Source: Phycisphaerales bacterium (GTDB lineage Bacteria; Planctomycetota; Phycisphaerae; Phycisphaerales; SM1A02). From it: DNA of 49,772 nt. The notes under the pieces were generated by a model. That model worked only from the letters and a program-made list of their open reading frames with translations. It made no database searches and was not told the origin of the DNA. The stretch spans positions 1 to 49,772 of the forward strand of contig JABABM010000017.1 of assembly GCA_014238205.1 (NCBI GenBank), written 5' to 3'. Made by a program: the position numbers and the translations under genes. The number at the start of each line of letters is the position of its first letter. Positions within the stretch are counted from its first letter, which is position 1. This document shows, one piece after another, positions 30,642 through 39,092 of this stretch.

Positions 30642-30652
30642 ATGGAGAAGGA

Positions 30653-31606
30653 ATGACTGGCCACGAAGATAAAAGCCCGACAGCGATGATGTCCGAGGGA
30701 ACGTCACCGGACACGACGCCTGGTTCCAAGACACGGGATGTCTGGATCGATGGTTCATTCGTGGAGCAGTCGGAGGCAAGGATCAGCGTCTTCGACCACG
30801 GCCTGCTCTACGGAGACGGTTGCTTCGAGGGAATACGGATCTACAACGGCCGGATCTTCAAGCTCAGGACGCACCTTCAACGCCTTTTCTCTTCCGCTGA
30901 ATCGATCCGCCTCGAGCCCTCCTATGACATCGAGACCATCGAACGGGTGACGAGGGAAGCAGTCACGCGCAACGGCCTCAAGGATGGCTACATCCGGATC
31001 GTCATTACCCGTGGCGTCGGTTCACTTGGACTGCACCCGTTCAAGTGTGAACGTTCCTCCCTCATCATCATCGCCGATGTCATCAGCCTCTATCCGGAGT
31101 CGATGTACACCGATGGCATGTCGGTCATCATCGCCAAGCGACCCCGGCTGCCCGTGGCATGTCTTGATCCACGGATCAAGAGCCTCAACTACCTGAACAA
31201 TATTCTCGCGAAGATCGAGGCCATCGATGCCGGTGTACTCGAGGCGATCATGCTCAATACCGAGGGGATCGTGGCCGAGTGCACAGGTGACAACATTTTC
31301 ATCATCAAGGATGGCGTCATTTCGACCCCCGACACGGAGGCTGGAATGCTGCATGGCATCACGAGGCAGTACGTCATGGACACGGTTGCTCCTGCCCTTG
31401 GGTACACCATCGAGGAGCGAAGCCACCAGATCGAGGATGTAAAGGGAGCCGACGAGGTCTTTCTTTCAGGAACCGCAGCCGAGATCATCGGCGTGTCATC
31501 GATCGATGGTGACCAGATCGGCAGTGGCGTAGTAGGGCCCATCACATCGGCCCTGGCCGCGGAGTTCACTCGACGCGTGTGCGAGGAACCGGCGCCCGAG
31601 GATTGA
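30653..31606 (+). CDS. ilvE: Fold-type IV PLP aminotransferase, branched-chain (IlvE-like)
   Basis: 317 residues from ATG 30653 (GGAGAAGG just upstream). Core motifs are SVFDHGLLYGDGCFEGIR, RIVITRGVGSLGL, the PLP lysine Lys176 in RIKSLNYLNNILAK, NTEGIVAECTGDNIF and EVFLSGTAAEI. It transfers amino groups between branched-chain amino acids and 2-oxoglutarate; a D-amino acid or aminodeoxychorismate specificity cannot be excluded. The first 25 residues are an extension rich in Ser/Thr/Gly. It follows the epimerase-HAD fusion after 11 nt and converges with mqnC. Confidence 0.85.
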   Translation: MTGHEDKSPTAMMSEGTSPDTTPGSKTRDVWIDGSFVEQSEARISVFDHGLLYGDGCFEGIRIYNGRIFKLRTHLQRLFSSAESIRLEPSYDIETIERVTREAVTRNGLKDGYIRIVITRGVGSLGLHPFKCERSSLIIIADVISLYPESMYTDGMSVIIAKRPRLPVACLDPRIKSLNYLNNILAKIEAIDAGVLEAIMLNTEGIVAECTGDNIFIIKDGVISTPDTEAGMLHGITRQYVMDTVAPALGYTIEERSHQIEDVKGADEVFLSGTAAEIIGVSSIDGDQIGSGVVGPITSALAAEFTRRVCEEPAPED

Positions 31607-31621
31607 CCTCCACCAGAGTTC

Positions 31622-33031
31622 TCAGTCCCCGCCACCAACAGTCAATGCGACATCCTGGTTGTTGCCGCCTGTGCAGGCGGTCTCCACATGGAGTGACTGG
31701 GCACGAAGGGTCGACCAGTCTTCCACCCGTGTGTCCGGTGACTCGTTGTTTCCATGGATCCGGAGCAGCCTGTATGCATTGTCACGCTGGGCTGGAGTGA
31801 ACCCGGCTTCGCGGATGAGGTGGCAGATGAGGGGTTCACTCAGACAGTAGGTGGTTCCAGCTGCGCTGACGACGTTCTCCTCCATCATGACCGAACCCAT
31901 GTCGTTGGCACCCCAGGCCAGCGCCGTCTGTCCGATGTGTGGTCCCATGGTGACCCAGCTTGCGCCGATGGAGTAGATGTTGTCGAGGTAGAGTCGGCTG
32001 ATCGCCTGCGTGCGGAGGTAGTCGGTTGCACCTGACATGCGAATACGTCGGCCGAACTCGGAATGGGCTTCCTTTGTTCCGCCTCCATCGAGCCTTGCCA
32101 CGACATCCCCAGGGAAGGGAGCATCATGTTCGCCATTTTCCCCCCATTCCCGGCAGCGACCCAGAGGTGTGTTTTCTCTCTGGAAGGGCCATGAGATGAA
32201 GGACATGTATCGTCCGCCACCATCGCTGGCATGGTCGTTGATGCTCTTCTCCTGCCATTGCCGGACCAGTTCCATGTGGTGGATGCGATCGGCGAATCCC
32301 TCGATGTGCCCGAACATCATCGTGGCCGAGGTATTCATGCCAAGCTCATGTGCGACCTGCATGACGGTCAGCCAGGCCTCGGCATCGCATTTTCCCAGGC
32401 CGATCTTGCGTCTGACGGCATCCGCGAAGATCTCTCCTCCACCGCCAGGTACCGAGCGAAGACCGGCCTCGGCCAGCGTCTTCATGACGCCACGGAGTTT
32501 CTCGGCGAGTGTCGTACCTGGTGGATCGAAGAACTCGATGAACTCGATGAACTCCGGTGGACTGAATGCATGAACATGGATGTCGGGGAACCGATCACCA
32601 ATGGCCTGCAGCAGGTCCACGTACCATTTGAGTGGCAGTTCCGGATTCATGCCGCCCTGCATGAGAATCTGCGTGCCGCCGATGTCGACCAGCCCCTGGA
32701 TCTTCTCGAGGATCTGTTCGACCTCGAGGGTGTAGGCGTCCTCCTCGTCACCATCCCGCCTGAAGGCGCAGAAGGTGCACTTGGCAGTACAGACGTTCGT
32801 GTAGTTGATGTTTCGGTCGATGACGTAGGTCCGAAGCTGCTGGCCATGAATATGGCGACAGCGGGCATCGGCCCAGCGGCCAAGTTCCTGCAGCGGCATC
32901 TCGTGGAAGAGCTGCATGGCCTGTTCTCCGCTGAGGCGGAGGCTTCCCGTGACCACGTCCTGCAGGACGGCGGGGTCGAGCACGTCGGCGCCTGGTTGGA
33001 TTGGTGGTGAACTGGCCATCGAACCGCCCAT
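31622..33031 (-). CDS. mqnC: Cyclic dehypoxanthinyl futalosine synthase (radical SAM)
   Basis: About 469 residues. The start is uncertain: ATG 33031 is the first after the upstream stop; ATG 33073 or 33097 would overlap it. The radical SAM CxxxCxxC motif is NYTNVCTAKCTFCAF, and MqnC landmarks are IGGTQILMQGG, HVHAFSPPEF, MMFGHIEGFADR and GANDMGSVMMEENVVSAAG. It cyclises dehypoxanthine futalosine in the futalosine route to menaquinone. Compared with usual MqnC (about 370 aa) it has an insertion of about 40 residues after NTPLG and before the YLRTQAISRLYLDNI segment. It is the last gene of the pheT-cyclodeaminase-mqnC unit. Confidence 0.9.
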   Translation of the reverse strand: MGGSMASSPPIQPGADVLDPAVLQDVVTGSLRLSGEQAMQLFHEMPLQELGRWADARCRHIHGQQLRTYVIDRNINYTNVCTAKCTFCAFRRDGDEEDAYTLEVEQILEKIQGLVDIGGTQILMQGGMNPELPLKWYVDLLQAIGDRFPDIHVHAFSPPEFIEFIEFFDPPGTTLAEKLRGVMKTLAEAGLRSVPGGGGEIFADAVRRKIGLGKCDAEAWLTVMQVAHELGMNTSATMMFGHIEGFADRIHHMELVRQWQEKSINDHASDGGGRYMSFISWPFQRENTPLGRCREWGENGEHDAPFPGDVVARLDGGGTKEAHSEFGRRIRMSGATDYLRTQAISRLYLDNIYSIGASWVTMGPHIGQTALAWGANDMGSVMMEENVVSAAGTTYCLSEPLICHLIREAGFTPAQRDNAYRLLRIHGNNESPDTRVEDWSTLRAQSLHVETACTGGNNQDVALTVGGGD

Positions 33032-33056
33032 GGTCCCCGGAGGTTGCCCCCGGGTC

Positions 33057-33665
33057 TCAACCGGAGCAGCCATCCTCGATCGAACGGACAAGCCCATCAA
33101 GGTTCAATGTCCTGGCATCCACCTCGTCCCGGAGGTGTTCAGCCTGGTCCTGGTCGGCGAGTTGTGACAGGTTGGCCTTGACATTCCAGGCCGCGGCACG
33201 GGCTGCAGCTCCTGCGAGGACGGCTGCAATGGCAAGATCGCTTGCCAGGAGTCGATTCGTCGTTTTTACGAGGCTGGCCAGGAGTGTAAGCATGGCTTCA
33301 CAGGCATCGATGGTTTCCTTGGGTGGCTTCATGGCGTCCTCAAGCGCCTGGTTCCACTCGGCGAGTCGTTTCTCGTCATCAGCCGGGAGCTTCATCAGTT
33401 CATTGAGATGCGAATAGGCGGTTGCATCAGCATCCGCAAGATCCAGCGCAGTTCGTTCACAGGATCGAAGCTGTTGCAGCGCATCTTCATTGTCTGCTCG
33501 AAACTCCGCCAGCGACTTCTTGTCGATGGAGTAGGCCAGGACCATGCGTGCCAGTGATGCTGAAAGGGCAAGTGTGGTGGACGCCAGTGCTCCACCACCG
33601 GGGATCGGTGTCTTTTTTCCAAGATCCTCCAGCAACTGCGTGATGGTGGAATCAGGTAGTCCCAT
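33057..33665 (-). CDS. Cyclodeaminase/cyclohydrolase family protein (FTCD C-terminal-like)
   Basis: 202 residues, mostly helical. It begins LLEDLGKKTPIPGGGALASTTLALSASLARMVLAYS, which matches the PxPGGG motif of the formimidoyltetrahydrofolate cyclodeaminase domain. Stand-alone members act as methenyl-tetrahydrofolate cyclohydrolase or glycine-cleavage-associated proteins. Folate one-carbon chemistry is therefore likely, the exact reaction unknown. It starts 2 nt after the pheT stop and is followed by mqnC, so all three genes are co-transcribed. Confidence 0.85.
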   Translation of the reverse strand: MGLPDSTITQLLEDLGKKTPIPGGGALASTTLALSASLARMVLAYSIDKKSLAEFRADNEDALQQLRSCERTALDLADADATAYSHLNELMKLPADDEKRLAEWNQALEDAMKPPKETIDACEAMLTLLASLVKTTNRLLASDLAIAAVLAGAAARAAAWNVKANLSQLADQDQAEHLRDEVDARTLNLDGLVRSIEDGCSG

Positions 33666-33667
33666 GA

Positions 33668-35692
33668 TCAGTTCCGGATCTCGGCTTGGAAGGTCGACTT
33701 GAGTACATCGATGGCCTGCTGGACAGGTCCATCGACCTCGTCATGCGTGAGCGTTCGCTTTGCATCGCGGAAGCAGAGTCGCAGCGTGATCGACTTCCTG
33801 TCCGAGCCGACCTGTTCTCCACGCCAGGTGGTGACGAAATCGATTGATTCAAGCGATGCAAGGTCCAGGTCGTTGATGCACAGGGACAGTTCATGCCATG
33901 TGGCGGTTTCCGGGACGATGGCAGAGATATCCCGCTCGATGGCGGGGAAGGCGGGCAGCGGCTTGAGATCTGCCACGGGTGGATAGCCGGCAAGCAACCC
34001 ACGAAGACACAGTTCGGCGGCCATGACATCATGCTCGAGACCATGGGCGTTCCGGATCGACCTGGCGAGCAGTCCCATGCGACCGATGGGAGAACCACCG
34101 AGTCTCAGCAGGGCACCGGGCTCGAACCAGGGCGCATCGGTTGAGGGCGTGGATTCGATTGTCGCACTGGAACCCTGCAATCTGCACGCAAGTCGTTCAA
34201 TGACTCCCAGCAGGGGGCGAAGGCCATCCGTCGGCTCGACGAAATCCATCAGAAGGCCAAGGTGCAGTGATTCATCATGTCCCTTCTTCGTGGCATGAAA
34301 GACTGAGCCACCTTCGAAGAGGCGCATCGTTCCCGCTCCCTGGTCCTGGTTGTGTGCGCGGACCCGCATGAGGCTTGGCAGCAGGGATGGCCGGAGGATC
34401 GTGTCCCCACCCTCGCGATCATCGATGGTGCCAAGGAGCGTGGCACCTCCAGGGAGGAATGGTGTTGCGGCAGTCTCGTTGATGAGCGAGTGGGTGACTG
34501 TTTCCATGAAGCCTTCGGCGACAAGGTGGGCGTCGATGGCTCGCCTGCCCAGGACCCTGGGCTGGGGAGCGGCCGGCCTGGTACTGATGACCTCGTTCAC
34601 AGGCAGGTCGTTGTAGCCCTGCATCCTGGCGACTTCCTCGACAAGGTCGATTTCCCGCTCGATGTCGCCTCGCTCGCATGGCACGGTGACGTTGATTGAA
34701 TCTCCATCGAGCGTGGGACTGAATCCCAGCGTATCGAGCACCTGGATCATCTCTTCAGCGGGAATGTCTCGCCCGAGGATCGATCTGCACCGATCCATGC
34801 GCATCGAGACTTCTCGCAGCGAGGGCAGTTCGGCTCCAGCCGAGAGGGTGCCCTTGCAGAGGGTGCCGCCTGCATGTTCAAGGACCAGGGAAGCAAATCG
34901 CTGGGCGCAGGTATCAACCTGCAGCGGGGAAACACCCCGTTCGAACCTGAAGGATGAATCGCTGCTGATACCGTGCAGTCGGCTGGTCCTGCGAACGAGT
35001 ACCGGGTCGAATGTCGCGGCTTCGAGCAGGATGTTTGTTGTCTTCTCAGTAACGGCCGTGTCGGCTCCGCCCTTGACGCCTGCCAGGGCGACGGGTTTTT
35101 CGGCATCGGCGATGACCAGTTCCTCGCCGGTCAGCGTGATGGGGGTGGCGCCTTCGCCCAGTGGCAGGAAGGTTTCACCCTTGCGTGCCATTCGAATGAT
35201 GATGGCACCTCCAGCAAGGGTGTCCAGGTCGAAGGCATGGGTAGGCTGTCCCATTTCAAAGAGGACGAAGTTGCTTGCATCCACGATGACATTCCTGGGG
35301 ATGTCGCCACGTGCTTCCAGTCGCTGGGCGATGTTCTTCGGGGAGGGTGCCACCTTCACGCCACGAATGACACGGGCTGTATAGAGCGGGCAGGCGCCGG
35401 GTTCCTCGTTGACCACCGTGACATGATCACCGATGGGGTCATCCGATTCGGTCACCGAGATGGAGGGCAGGATGAGGCTTCGGCCACTGATGGCGGCGAT
35501 TTCCCGTGCAAGGCCCAGGTGGCAGGTGCAGTCTCCGCGATTGGACATCATTTCGAAGTCCAGGGCGATGTCATCGTCACGCTCGATGCGTTCCTCCATC
35601 GGGAATCCAGCTGATGTCAGCAGTTCTCCCTGCTCGGCATCGTTGGCCTGGGGGTCGAGGTAATCATTCATCCATCGCACGGACGTAAGCAT
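33668..35692 (-). CDS. pheT: Phenylalanine-tRNA ligase beta subunit lacking the N-terminal tRNA-binding domain
   Basis: 674 residues from ATG 35692 (MLTSVRWMNDYL), versus about 790 for standard bacterial PheT. The B3/B4 editing region (NVIVDASNFVLFEMGQPTHAFDLD), B5 (RSILGRDIPAEEMIQVL), the catalytic-like core (RLFEGGSVF) and the C-terminal anticodon-binding FDX-ACB domain (PAFPAIERDISAIV...) are all present. Normally an EMAP-type tRNA-binding domain occupies about residues 40-150; here the chain passes directly from GFPMEERIERDDDIALDFEMMSNRGDC into the B1 continuation. The enzyme charges tRNA-Phe with PheS; pheS is not in the window. The long upstream extension of the frame is ignored because it runs through G-rich promoter sequence. 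Confidence 0.93.
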   Translation of the reverse strand: MLTSVRWMNDYLDPQANDAEQGELLTSAGFPMEERIERDDDIALDFEMMSNRGDCTCHLGLAREIAAISGRSLILPSISVTESDDPIGDHVTVVNEEPGACPLYTARVIRGVKVAPSPKNIAQRLEARGDIPRNVIVDASNFVLFEMGQPTHAFDLDTLAGGAIIIRMARKGETFLPLGEGATPITLTGEELVIADAEKPVALAGVKGGADTAVTEKTTNILLEAATFDPVLVRRTSRLHGISSDSSFRFERGVSPLQVDTCAQRFASLVLEHAGGTLCKGTLSAGAELPSLREVSMRMDRCRSILGRDIPAEEMIQVLDTLGFSPTLDGDSINVTVPCERGDIEREIDLVEEVARMQGYNDLPVNEVISTRPAAPQPRVLGRRAIDAHLVAEGFMETVTHSLINETAATPFLPGGATLLGTIDDREGGDTILRPSLLPSLMRVRAHNQDQGAGTMRLFEGGSVFHATKKGHDESLHLGLLMDFVEPTDGLRPLLGVIERLACRLQGSSATIESTPSTDAPWFEPGALLRLGGSPIGRMGLLARSIRNAHGLEHDVMAAELCLRGLLAGYPPVADLKPLPAFPAIERDISAIVPETATWHELSLCINDLDLASLESIDFVTTWRGEQVGSDRKSITLRLCFRDAKRTLTHDEVDGPVQQAIDVLKSTFQAEIRN

Positions 35693-35706
35693 GATGGCAG
35701 GGTACC

Positions 35707-35770
35707 GGGGGAGGGGGGTAGTTGGGTAGTCGTGGACTCTCCGGGGGTCGCCGGGGGTCGCCGGGGCGGG
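35707..35770 (+). promoter_or_regulatory. G-tract cluster in the pheT/lipoprotein divergent region, G-quadruplex-capable
   Basis: Within 64 nt on the + strand lie seven runs of three or more G (35707-35711, 35713-35718, 35724-35726, 35743-35747, 35753-35757, 35763-35766, 35768-35770). The last four, with loops of 5, 5 and 1 nt, fit the G3+N1-7 quadruplex rule. Part of it is a tandem CCGGGGGTCG repeat. Confidence 0.5.
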
Positions 35771-35787
35771 CGCAGTACACTGCCTCC

Positions 35788-36393
35788 ATGCTGCCACGGT
35801 CCCTTGCCATGGTCCTGATCTGCCTCCTGTTGCCCCTGGGGTGTGCCACTACGCACCCTGCTGGTTCTTCACGAGACCACTACGCCGATGTCCCCGAGAA
35901 TTTCTCGATCGACGTGACGATCCTGGCTGCCAAGGATGAGCCCGAGGCCCATCGTCGCACAGCTCGCTACGTCGTCTTCCCGGATGGGTCGCTGCACCAC
36001 GAGGCCAAGCCCGGCGTCGGGCCGAATACGCTTCCTCCGCTGTCGCGTCGACTCAGCAAGGCACAGATGGCCGCATTGTGGGCGAAGGCAAGGGAACTGG
36101 GCCTGGTAGATGAGTCGAAAGCCGACCAGGTCGAGAACTTTCGCCGGGTGGTGCATCCCTCATCGGGTCATGCCTACCTGGTCGCTTTCACTGCCGATGG
36201 CGACTACTGGAATTTTACACGTGGTATTCCGGAGGGTGAACGCCTTGATCCGGCGTTGACCGAGATGATCAGGGAACTGGCGATGCTTGCCTGGGCTGAT
36301 GATGGTGTTGATGATCGTCTGCGAGCCGAACCTCTCCGCTATGACTTCGGCCCGGATCCCTGGGCTGGGTATCGAGCAGGCGAGGGGCCATGA
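35788..36393 (+). CDS. Hypothetical lipoprotein
   Basis: 201 residues from ATG 35788. The N-terminus is a lipoprotein signal (hydrophobic VLICLLLPLGC with lipobox LPLGC). I do not recognise the mature domain. It contains RYVVFPDGSLHHE and LSKAQMAALWAKARELGLVD, suggesting a small alpha/beta fold seen in secreted planctomycete proteins that describe a dose/threshold-like helix; no catalytic motif is visible. It overlaps the next gene by ATGA, and the three genes to 37714 appear to be one translationally coupled unit. It is divergent from pheT. Confidence 0.7.
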   Translation: MLPRSLAMVLICLLLPLGCATTHPAGSSRDHYADVPENFSIDVTILAAKDEPEAHRRTARYVVFPDGSLHHEAKPGVGPNTLPPLSRRLSKAQMAALWAKARELGLVDESKADQVENFRRVVHPSSGHAYLVAFTADGDYWNFTRGIPEGERLDPALTEMIRELAMLAWADDGVDDRLRAEPLRYDFGPDPWAGYRAGEGP

Positions 36394-36932
36394 TGTCGAA
36401 TGTTCGAGTTCACATGCTTCTCCTGCTGGTACTGCTGCTTGCCGGGTGCAATACCTGGCCAAGTTGGTATCACCCGGAGGATGGTTTAAGCCCGACGAAC
36501 AACCTGGGTCTTGAACTGGACCTGACGGATCACGAGGAGTCCCAATATGCCCGGTACCGGGTGGAGCCTGATGGGGTGATCACGTTCTGGGGAGGGGGGA
36601 ACGCAGTCTTCGACCGGGTAACCTGGCGTGGCACCATCACCGATCCTGAAGGACAGTCGATTGACAAACTCGTGCGTGACGGGGACTGGTTCCAGTTCCC
36701 CCCGACGGGGGATCGCAAGGGGAACCAGACATGGATCATTACGGTGATCGAACCAGGTCGCCGTCGGGACTTCACGGTGCATGGACATGCGATGCGTGTT
36801 GATGAACTCTGGAGCATCCTTCAATCGGCATCATCGAGGCGATTCAATCATGTCCTGGATGCACTGCCCAAGCCGGGCATCGATTCCCTGAACAGGGAAA
36901 CGACGCCAGCCGAGCAGGACCGGCAGCCATGA
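36390..36932 (+). CDS. Hypothetical lipoprotein, second gene of the three-gene envelope unit
   Basis: 180 residues with a lipoprotein signal (MLLLLVLLLAGC, lipobox LAGC). The mature part shares its general plan with the preceding lipoprotein: a strand-rich half with ARYRVEPDGVITFWGGGN (compare ARYVVFPDGSLHHE) then a helical segment with DELWSILQSA. The two may therefore be distant paralogs. The function is unknown. It overlaps the genes on both sides. Confidence 0.7.
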   Translation: MMSNVRVHMLLLLVLLLAGCNTWPSWYHPEDGLSPTNNLGLELDLTDHEESQYARYRVEPDGVITFWGGGNAVFDRVTWRGTITDPEGQSIDKLVRDGDWFQFPPTGDRKGNQTWIITVIEPGRRRDFTVHGHAMRVDELWSILQSASSRRFNHVLDALPKPGIDSLNRETTPAEQDRQP

Positions 36933-37714
36933 ACTCCCGGGGACTGAGTCTCATCGGGCTTCTGGTCACGCTCGTATGCATCGTGATGCTGTTGTCATTC
37001 ACATTGCCTGCGCTTCGAACCGCGACAACGGGGATAACGCCACAGGGGACCCAGGCACCCAACAGCGCCTGGGGAGCTGCCGAGATGCTGCAACTGCAGG
37101 CCCTTGGGCAGGCGATCCTGACCCAGAACATGCTTGGCGACAGCATGTATGCCAGGCCAAGCGACGTCTCCGGAACCGAGGATCGAACGCTGGACACGAC
37201 GGCGAACCTGTATTCACTGTTGATCATGGAGCGATTTACAGTGCCCAAGCAAGTGGTACGCAAGGGTGATCGTGGCTATGTGGAAATCGACGATGACTAC
37301 AGCTGGGCGGCGTACAGTCCGAGGAACGGCGTGTACTGGGATCCATCCTTCGTCGCCGACCTGGATATTCTGTCAAATGTCTCCTATGCCCACATGCCCT
37401 TGACGGGCAGGCGGGTCGATGACTACTGGCGATCATCCTTCTCGACGGACTTCCCGCTGTTTGGCAGTCGTGGCCCGGAGAATGGAATCGATTCGTTGAA
37501 CTCGGTGACATGCCTCGATGGTGGCTGGAGCGGCCGCGTGGTCTTTGCGGACGGGCACGTGGATTTTCTATCCACGATCGGTTCGTTCAACAGGCAGTGG
37601 AACAGCCGGGCGGACAACCTCTTCAGGATCGACGATGAGCGGAACGGGGCCGATGCGGTCCTGGGCTTTTCCGAGTCGATCGACGAGGACGGTGTCACGC
37701 TGCAGTGGGATTGA
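36929..37714 (+). CDS. Prepilin-like protein with DUF1559-like C-terminus
   Basis: 261 residues. The N-terminus MNSRGLSLIGLLVTLVCIVMLLSFTLPALR is a class III (type IV pilin) signal: prepilin peptidase would cut after Gly5. The usual Glu at position 5 of the mature pilin is Gly. The C-terminus has GGWSGRVVFADGHVDFLS, close to the DG-containing end of DUF1559 prepilin-like proteins that are numerous in planctomycetes. It may be a minor pseudopilin or a surface protein using the signal as an anchor. It is the third gene of an overlapping set with two lipoproteins. Confidence 0.75.
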   Translation: MNSRGLSLIGLLVTLVCIVMLLSFTLPALRTATTGITPQGTQAPNSAWGAAEMLQLQALGQAILTQNMLGDSMYARPSDVSGTEDRTLDTTANLYSLLIMERFTVPKQVVRKGDRGYVEIDDDYSWAAYSPRNGVYWDPSFVADLDILSNVSYAHMPLTGRRVDDYWRSSFSTDFPLFGSRGPENGIDSLNSVTCLDGGWSGRVVFADGHVDFLSTIGSFNRQWNSRADNLFRIDDERNGADAVLGFSESIDEDGVTLQWD

Positions 37715-37752
37715 TCCGGAAACTTCGTGGGAAGAACGAGTTTCGACGCGAA

Positions 37753-37825
37753 TAGGCTGAGCAGGATTCGAACCTGCGACCCGGCGATTATGAGTCGCTT
37801 GCTCTGACCACTGAGCTACCAGCCC
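37753..37825 (-). tRNA. tRNA with CAU anticodon, probably tRNA-Ile2
   Basis: Minus strand, 73 nt without encoded CCA. Acceptor GGGCTGG pairs with TCAGCCT (two G-U), the D arm is AGCTCAGTGGTCAGAGC, the anticodon stem is GCGA/TCGC around CTCATAA, and the T arm is GCAGG-TTCGAAT-CCTGC. The anticodon arm GCGACTCATAATCGC matches E. coli tRNA-Ile2 (lysidine-modified CAU), so Ile2 is favoured over elongator Met. Confidence 0.9.
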
Positions 37826-37908
37826 GGGTGCGTGAAGTGTACAGCAGTTGGAAGAGTCGCCCACGGATGCCCTCGCACCCACCTGCTAGGATTGATCGCC
37901 CAGGAGAC

Positions 37909-38916
37909 ATGTTCATTCACCACCTCGTTGCAACAGCCATCATTGCCATCTCACTGTTGCTTCCAGGCTGCCACCAGTCCGAGCACCACGTGGATGAGCA
38001 GGGTTCGCTCTGGGATGGCTATGAACCCTTCGTTCCCATGGACGAAGAGCCGACCTACCACGTGATGGAAGGGTACGACCCCCAGTGGCAGGAGTACCTG
38101 CGAGAGGGAATTGAACGGGCACGTGCCTACTGGGGCAGTTATGGACCTACGCATGTCTGGATCGTGGGCGCCGAGGATGGCGACTCCATCGATGAGGATG
38201 CCACCGAGGCCTTCCTCGATGAATACTGCAACTGGAGAACAGCCGGGACGACTCGCACGATGACGGAATGTCGGCCGCATGCCCAGCGGCAGTTCCTGGA
38301 CGTCCTGCGTCGTGGTGATCCGGAGGCGTATCTTTCTGTTGTTCGCGAGACCGATGTGCACATGGCGGAACTCGTCTTCATCAACGTGCACGAGTGGTAT
38401 TTCGAAGAAGACGTCATTCCCGACCCGGTGCTTCGAGGTATTCACGAGTACACGCATGTCTTCCAGCAGTCGGTGGGGAGGATGCCCACCTGGATGATGG
38501 AGGGTGGGGCCCTCTTCTCGGAAGCATGGCTTCCTTCGCTGGATGGTCGCCGTTCTCCTGAGGAGATCATGCGACCGATCATGATCATTGCCCGGGACAT
38601 CGATGACCCTGATGTGTCGATTGCGGACATGGAGGAAATTGAAACGGCGCCCGAGCACGTCGCGAAGTACTACCAGGAACTGGCCTATTACTCGGGCGCC
38701 TGGGCGACCGTGTTCATGGTGTACGAGTCACCGACTCGAAGCGTGGAGGCATTGCGGGACAGCTTCTATCCAATGGTCGCGAAGATCGGCTGGGAAGAAG
38801 CCCTTCCGCGGTACGTGAGCATGGACAGCACTACCGAGTTCTACGAGCAGTTCGAGGTCTTCATGGATCTGCCCATCGAAGAGCAACTGGCCATTCTTGG
38901 CGAAATACAGCCCTGA
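37909..38916 (+). CDS. Lipoprotein gluzincin-like metallopeptidase
   Basis: 335 residues from ATG 37909, which has AGGAG a short 2 nt upstream. The signal ends in the lipobox LLPGC. The zinc motif is HEYTH (His179-His183) in RGIHEYTHVFQQ, and MPTWMMEGGALFSEAW 15-20 residues later supplies the third, glutamate ligand as in gluzincins (M1/MA clan-like, DUF1570-type). Long acidic spacer at the mature N-terminus (DEQGSLWDGYEPF). It probably sits on the outer face of a membrane; the substrate is unknown. Confidence 0.75.
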   Translation: MFIHHLVATAIIAISLLLPGCHQSEHHVDEQGSLWDGYEPFVPMDEEPTYHVMEGYDPQWQEYLREGIERARAYWGSYGPTHVWIVGAEDGDSIDEDATEAFLDEYCNWRTAGTTRTMTECRPHAQRQFLDVLRRGDPEAYLSVVRETDVHMAELVFINVHEWYFEEDVIPDPVLRGIHEYTHVFQQSVGRMPTWMMEGGALFSEAWLPSLDGRRSPEEIMRPIMIIARDIDDPDVSIADMEEIETAPEHVAKYYQELAYYSGAWATVFMVYESPTRSVEALRDSFYPMVAKIGWEEALPRYVSMDSTTEFYEQFEVFMDLPIEEQLAILGEIQP

Positions 38917-39092
38917 CTTGATGCAGTCCCCCCCGATGCTGGTCTGCAACGGCAGGGCAATTCAAGGACGTTGATGATGCAACAGTGATCCTCCTGGGTC
39001 GCCTCTATGGGCCATGCAGGCCGACTTCCTGGATCGGGTCTTGCCCCGTAAATCGCAGGTGGTAGGCTGGATTTCGGAAGAGAGCGCCTGCA
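38917..39092 (+). other. 176-bp gap between the two metallopeptidase genes
   Basis: I see no gene, no clear terminator and no clear promoter here. The start of the next gene has only a weak upstream purine run (GGAAGAGAG, about 15 nt before the ATG). Confidence 0.4.
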
